Assembly (NCBI GenBank): GCA_017465745.1
Contig: JAFTVM010000085.1
Span: 1 to 63,942, forward strand
Direction: 5' to 3'
DNA length: 63,942 nt
Origin: Oscillospiraceae bacterium
GTDB lineage: Bacteria; Bacillota; Clostridia; Oscillospirales; Oscillospiraceae
Shown: in pieces, positions 62,186 to 63,942 of the stretch
How the letters are laid out: every line of letters starts with the position of its first letter
How positions within the stretch are numbered: position 1 is the stretch's first letter
Notes under the pieces: generated by a model
Seen by the model: the letters and a program-made list of their open reading frames with translations, nothing else
Told to the model about the DNA's origin: nothing
Databases searched by the model: none
Made by a program: the position numbers and the translations under genes

Positions 62186-62653
62186 TTAGTAGGGCTTGGT
62201 GATGGGTAATACCCAGGGAAGCAAAAAATCAATCTCAATCTGAATGACCGGGTGTGGGAAGCCCTCCTCCAGAAGATGGATTTCGTCTGTGATGAAGATG
62301 GAATATCCATCGCAGAGATCGACCCGGTACTGTTCGTCAAAGCGGAAATGCTTTTCATCAACTTTGATCCAGGGGGATTTCCCCTCCAGAACCGTTCCGC
62401 AGACATGGTAGAAGCCGCCGTAACCGGCAGTATCCTGGGTGGGTGCGGAATTGACATATACCTCCGCCGGCTTGGCCGGATCAATGCCAAACTGCCGGAA
62501 AAGCTCCAGAACGGGGGAAGGAAGAACGGCAACGGCTTTCGCGTAATTCCGGCAGCCGTCACAATCACAGCTGATCCCGTCGGCTTCGGCGTAAAATGCC
62601 GCTGTTCGTTCCGGATCGATATCCAGCTGATAAATTCCCAGATCGATGATCAT
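62186..62653 (-). CDS. Conserved-looking hypothetical protein with Cys cluster
   Basis: 155 residues. An N-terminal C-x-C-x2-C group (CDCDGC near 29-34) and a folded acidic body (YGGFYHVCGTVLEG, FITDEIHLL). GGGAGG lies upstream of the ATG. Thirty bases before the RibD_C gene, so co-transcription is likely. I do not recognise the family. Confidence 0.6.
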   Translation of the reverse strand: MIIDLGIYQLDIDPERTAAFYAEADGISCDCDGCRNYAKAVAVLPSPVLELFRQFGIDPAKPAEVYVNSAPTQDTAGYGGFYHVCGTVLEGKSPWIKVDEKHFRFDEQYRVDLCDGYSIFITDEIHLLEEGFPHPVIQIEIDFLLPWVLPITKPY

Positions 62654-62719
62654 ACCGGCCGCCTCCCTTCATTTGATACCATTATAGCGCAAAATCCGGT
62701 AAAAAGCTATATCCCCCGC

Positions 62720-63006
62720 AAAAAAGTACCCGCCGAAGCGGGTACATGGGCGATGTGTACAGTCAGACACCTCAGGCTCCGGGAGCCCCTGCCGGCGAAC
62801 GTGTCGAAGACCTTTCCATGACAGGCTCGGGAAAGCGCCGGTTTTGCAGCTGTCGCGGGGGCCGTAGCGCCATCCATGGAAATCGGCGTTAAACAGCGGC
62901 TTGCTGGTCTGCACCGGAGATTCCCGCTGGATGAAGCATAACAGCCAAGTTTCATCTCATCGATCTTTTCGGGGTGCTGGACCCGGAAGCAGTTGTGCGC
63001 ATAAGT
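62720..63006 (-). ncRNA. Candidate structured noncoding RNA, about 287 nt
   Basis: A near-consensus promoter and a clear intrinsic terminator (GTACCCGC-cgaa-GCGGGTAC then six T on the minus strand) bound this stretch. No convincing gene lies inside: the longest minus-strand frame from 62955 runs past the terminator and has no good ribosome site. The transcript has nested stems, for example GACAC/GTGTC enclosing CAGG-GGCTCC/GGAGCC-TG, a CTTTCC/GGAAAG stem and GATGAA/TTCATC. It does not match tmRNA, RNase P, SRP or 6S features I could look for. Identity open. Confidence 0.55.
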
Positions 63007-63012
63007 TTTAAC

Positions 63013-63040
63013 ATTATATCATTTGCCCTGTCATTGTCAA
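63013..63040 (-). promoter_or_regulatory. Near-consensus promoter of the candidate RNA
   Basis: Minus strand TTGACA and TATAAT with a 16-base spacer. Confidence 0.75.
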
Positions 63041-63099
63041 GTTCTCACCCCGGAGCAGTGCAGAAAAAGGACGGGTGGACAGTTTTGGGGTATACAGAA

Positions 63100-63553
63100 G
63101 AACCCGAGTTGCCGCCTGACCCGCCAGCGGGTGGAAACCATCTTCCGGAAGGGCAAGGCCCGGGAGTTCTTCGAGCCCATGAAGGTCTCGGATCTGATCG
63201 AGGTTCTGAACCACATCCACTGCGTCAACTAGATCCTGGATCATGTGATGGAGGATCAGGACCGATTTGAAGCCCAAATCCACCTGGCTACCCAGCAGCC
63301 AAACCATCCCGACAATGCGGAGAGCATCCTGGAGGTGCTGTTCGACGCCTATAACGAATCCAGCGGCTTCGATAACGCAGTCATCAAAGCCAACTTCGAG
63401 GAACTCTACCGACTCATGAACGGGAAGCCCCTGAAGGAAATCGATGAGATCATCTATGCCGTCTGTGCCCTCTGCAGGGATCATGAAAAGGCAGGATTTA
63501 TTAAAAGCGTTAAGGTTGGAGGACAACTGATGCAAGAGATATCTGCCAGGTAA
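63100..63553 (+). pseudogene. Broken gene with in-frame TAG; C-terminal part DUF6809-like
   Basis: One reading frame continues across a TAG at 63230-63232. The upstream part (TRQRVETIFRKG, EFFEPMKVSDL) has no credible start because its 5' end overlaps the RNA promoter. The downstream part (from 63245; EIIYAVCALCRDHEKAGFI, VKVGGQLMQEI) is similar in style to small DUF6809-type proteins of mobile elements. Nonsense mutation plus lost start suggests decay. A short downstream product from ATG 63248 could still be made. Confidence 0.5.
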
Positions 63554-63569
63554 TAAGAATTATGTTGGT

Positions 63570-63899
63570 ATGCCTTGTAGTCCTTCCTACTTCTCCGAGC
63601 GGTTTAAGGAAGCGAGTGGAAATGTGAAGGATGTCCTTGTACTGACGCCACATTGCTGTCGCCACACCTATGTCTCTCAGATGCAGGTACTGGGCGTATC
63701 TGTGGAAACCATTCAGAGCATTGTTGGCCACGTGGATATGGACATGACCCGGCACTACCTCCACGTGCAGAAAAGTGTCCGCAAGGAAGCTGTGGACCGG
63801 TTCAGCGAGGCGCTTTCCAGGAACGGCAAGGGAACCTTTGGAAACGTATTGGACTATAAAAATCGTCCTGATCCAAGACGAATTGTATCGGGCAAATGA
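63570..63899 (+). pseudogene. Tyrosine recombinase C-terminal fragment
   Basis: 109 residues corresponding to the last third of a phage-type integrase: HCCRHTYVSQM (box II His-x-x-Arg), IVGHVDMDMTRHYLHV with the second His and the nucleophile Tyr. The N-terminal DNA-binding part and box I Arg are missing; stops lie just upstream in frame. A remnant of an integrated element. Confidence 0.8.
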
Positions 63900-63942
63900 G
63901 GTGTATCGAGGTGGTTTGAAAATCACCCCGATATAGGGAAAA

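Noticed and set aside
62707-62955. An 82-codon minus-strand gene inside the candidate RNA
   Set aside because: Its frame extends through the intrinsic terminator and it has no good ribosome site.

Overview
The window reads as high-GC DNA of a Gram-positive gut-type anaerobe, most likely Clostridia of the Oscillospiraceae/Ruminococcaceae kind. Grounds: Firmicutes-style ribosome binding sites and TTGACA/TATAAT promoters, LplA/B/C-type sugar importers without local ATPases, DUF624-type membrane proteins, NiaR, an energy-coupling-factor vitamin importer, rubredoxin and a MetF/MetV/RnfC methylene-tetrahydrofolate reductase set. This is inference from gene content; no rRNA or tRNA gene was found.

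1-17150 is a divergent sucrose/fructan locus. Leftward, one tight operon runs lacI, membrane protein, lipoprotein, polytopic membrane protein, GH32, GH32 and a GH13 amylosucrase-like gene cut by the window edge. Rightward come LplB-type permease, LplC-type permease, solute-binding lipoprotein, GH32 beta-fructosidase, fructokinase and a LamG-GH32 lipoprotein. Matching LacI-type operators lie in the shared control region. The likely scheme is surface cleavage of fructan by the lipoprotein GH32, import, cytoplasmic hydrolysis by three GH32 enzymes, phosphorylation of fructose, and glucosyl transfer from sucrose by the amylosucrase-like enzyme.

17200-20800 holds a Pr6Pr membrane protein and a large surface protein with an Asp-Pro-Thr/Ala stalk made of nine-base repeats.

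21182-34406 is a catabolic cluster whose substrate I cannot name: AtuA-like DUF1446 protein, DUF4387 protein, a second LplB/LplC/solute-binding importer, an alpha/beta-hydrolase lipoprotein, two ADP-ribosylglycohydrolase-family proteins, a small lipoprotein, then a FadR-type GntR regulator, a DUF624 protein and phosphopentomutase. This is the best candidate in the window for an undescribed system. A ribose- or ribosyl-containing substrate is a hypothesis.

34700-49200 is mostly housekeeping: paired chromate-type transporter halves, a very large DUF4011-type helicase/nuclease-fold protein, SbcCD, NiaR with a divergent EIIC-like transporter, and a MATE exporter. 49200-53450 is an ECF vitamin importer beside a DUF4430 lipoprotein, each with a long leader; corrinoid is the most likely substrate but is not proven. 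53450-62650 holds rubredoxin, an SDR oxidoreductase, an OadB-like sodium pump subunit, a methyltransferase, an RnfC-like/MetV/MetF operon and small enzymes. The right end (62700-63942) has a strongly bounded noncoding transcription unit and remnants of an integrated element.

Two families of intergenic palindromic repeats, each about 80-87 bases and present in two copies, occur at 27674/60857 and 53450/56975.
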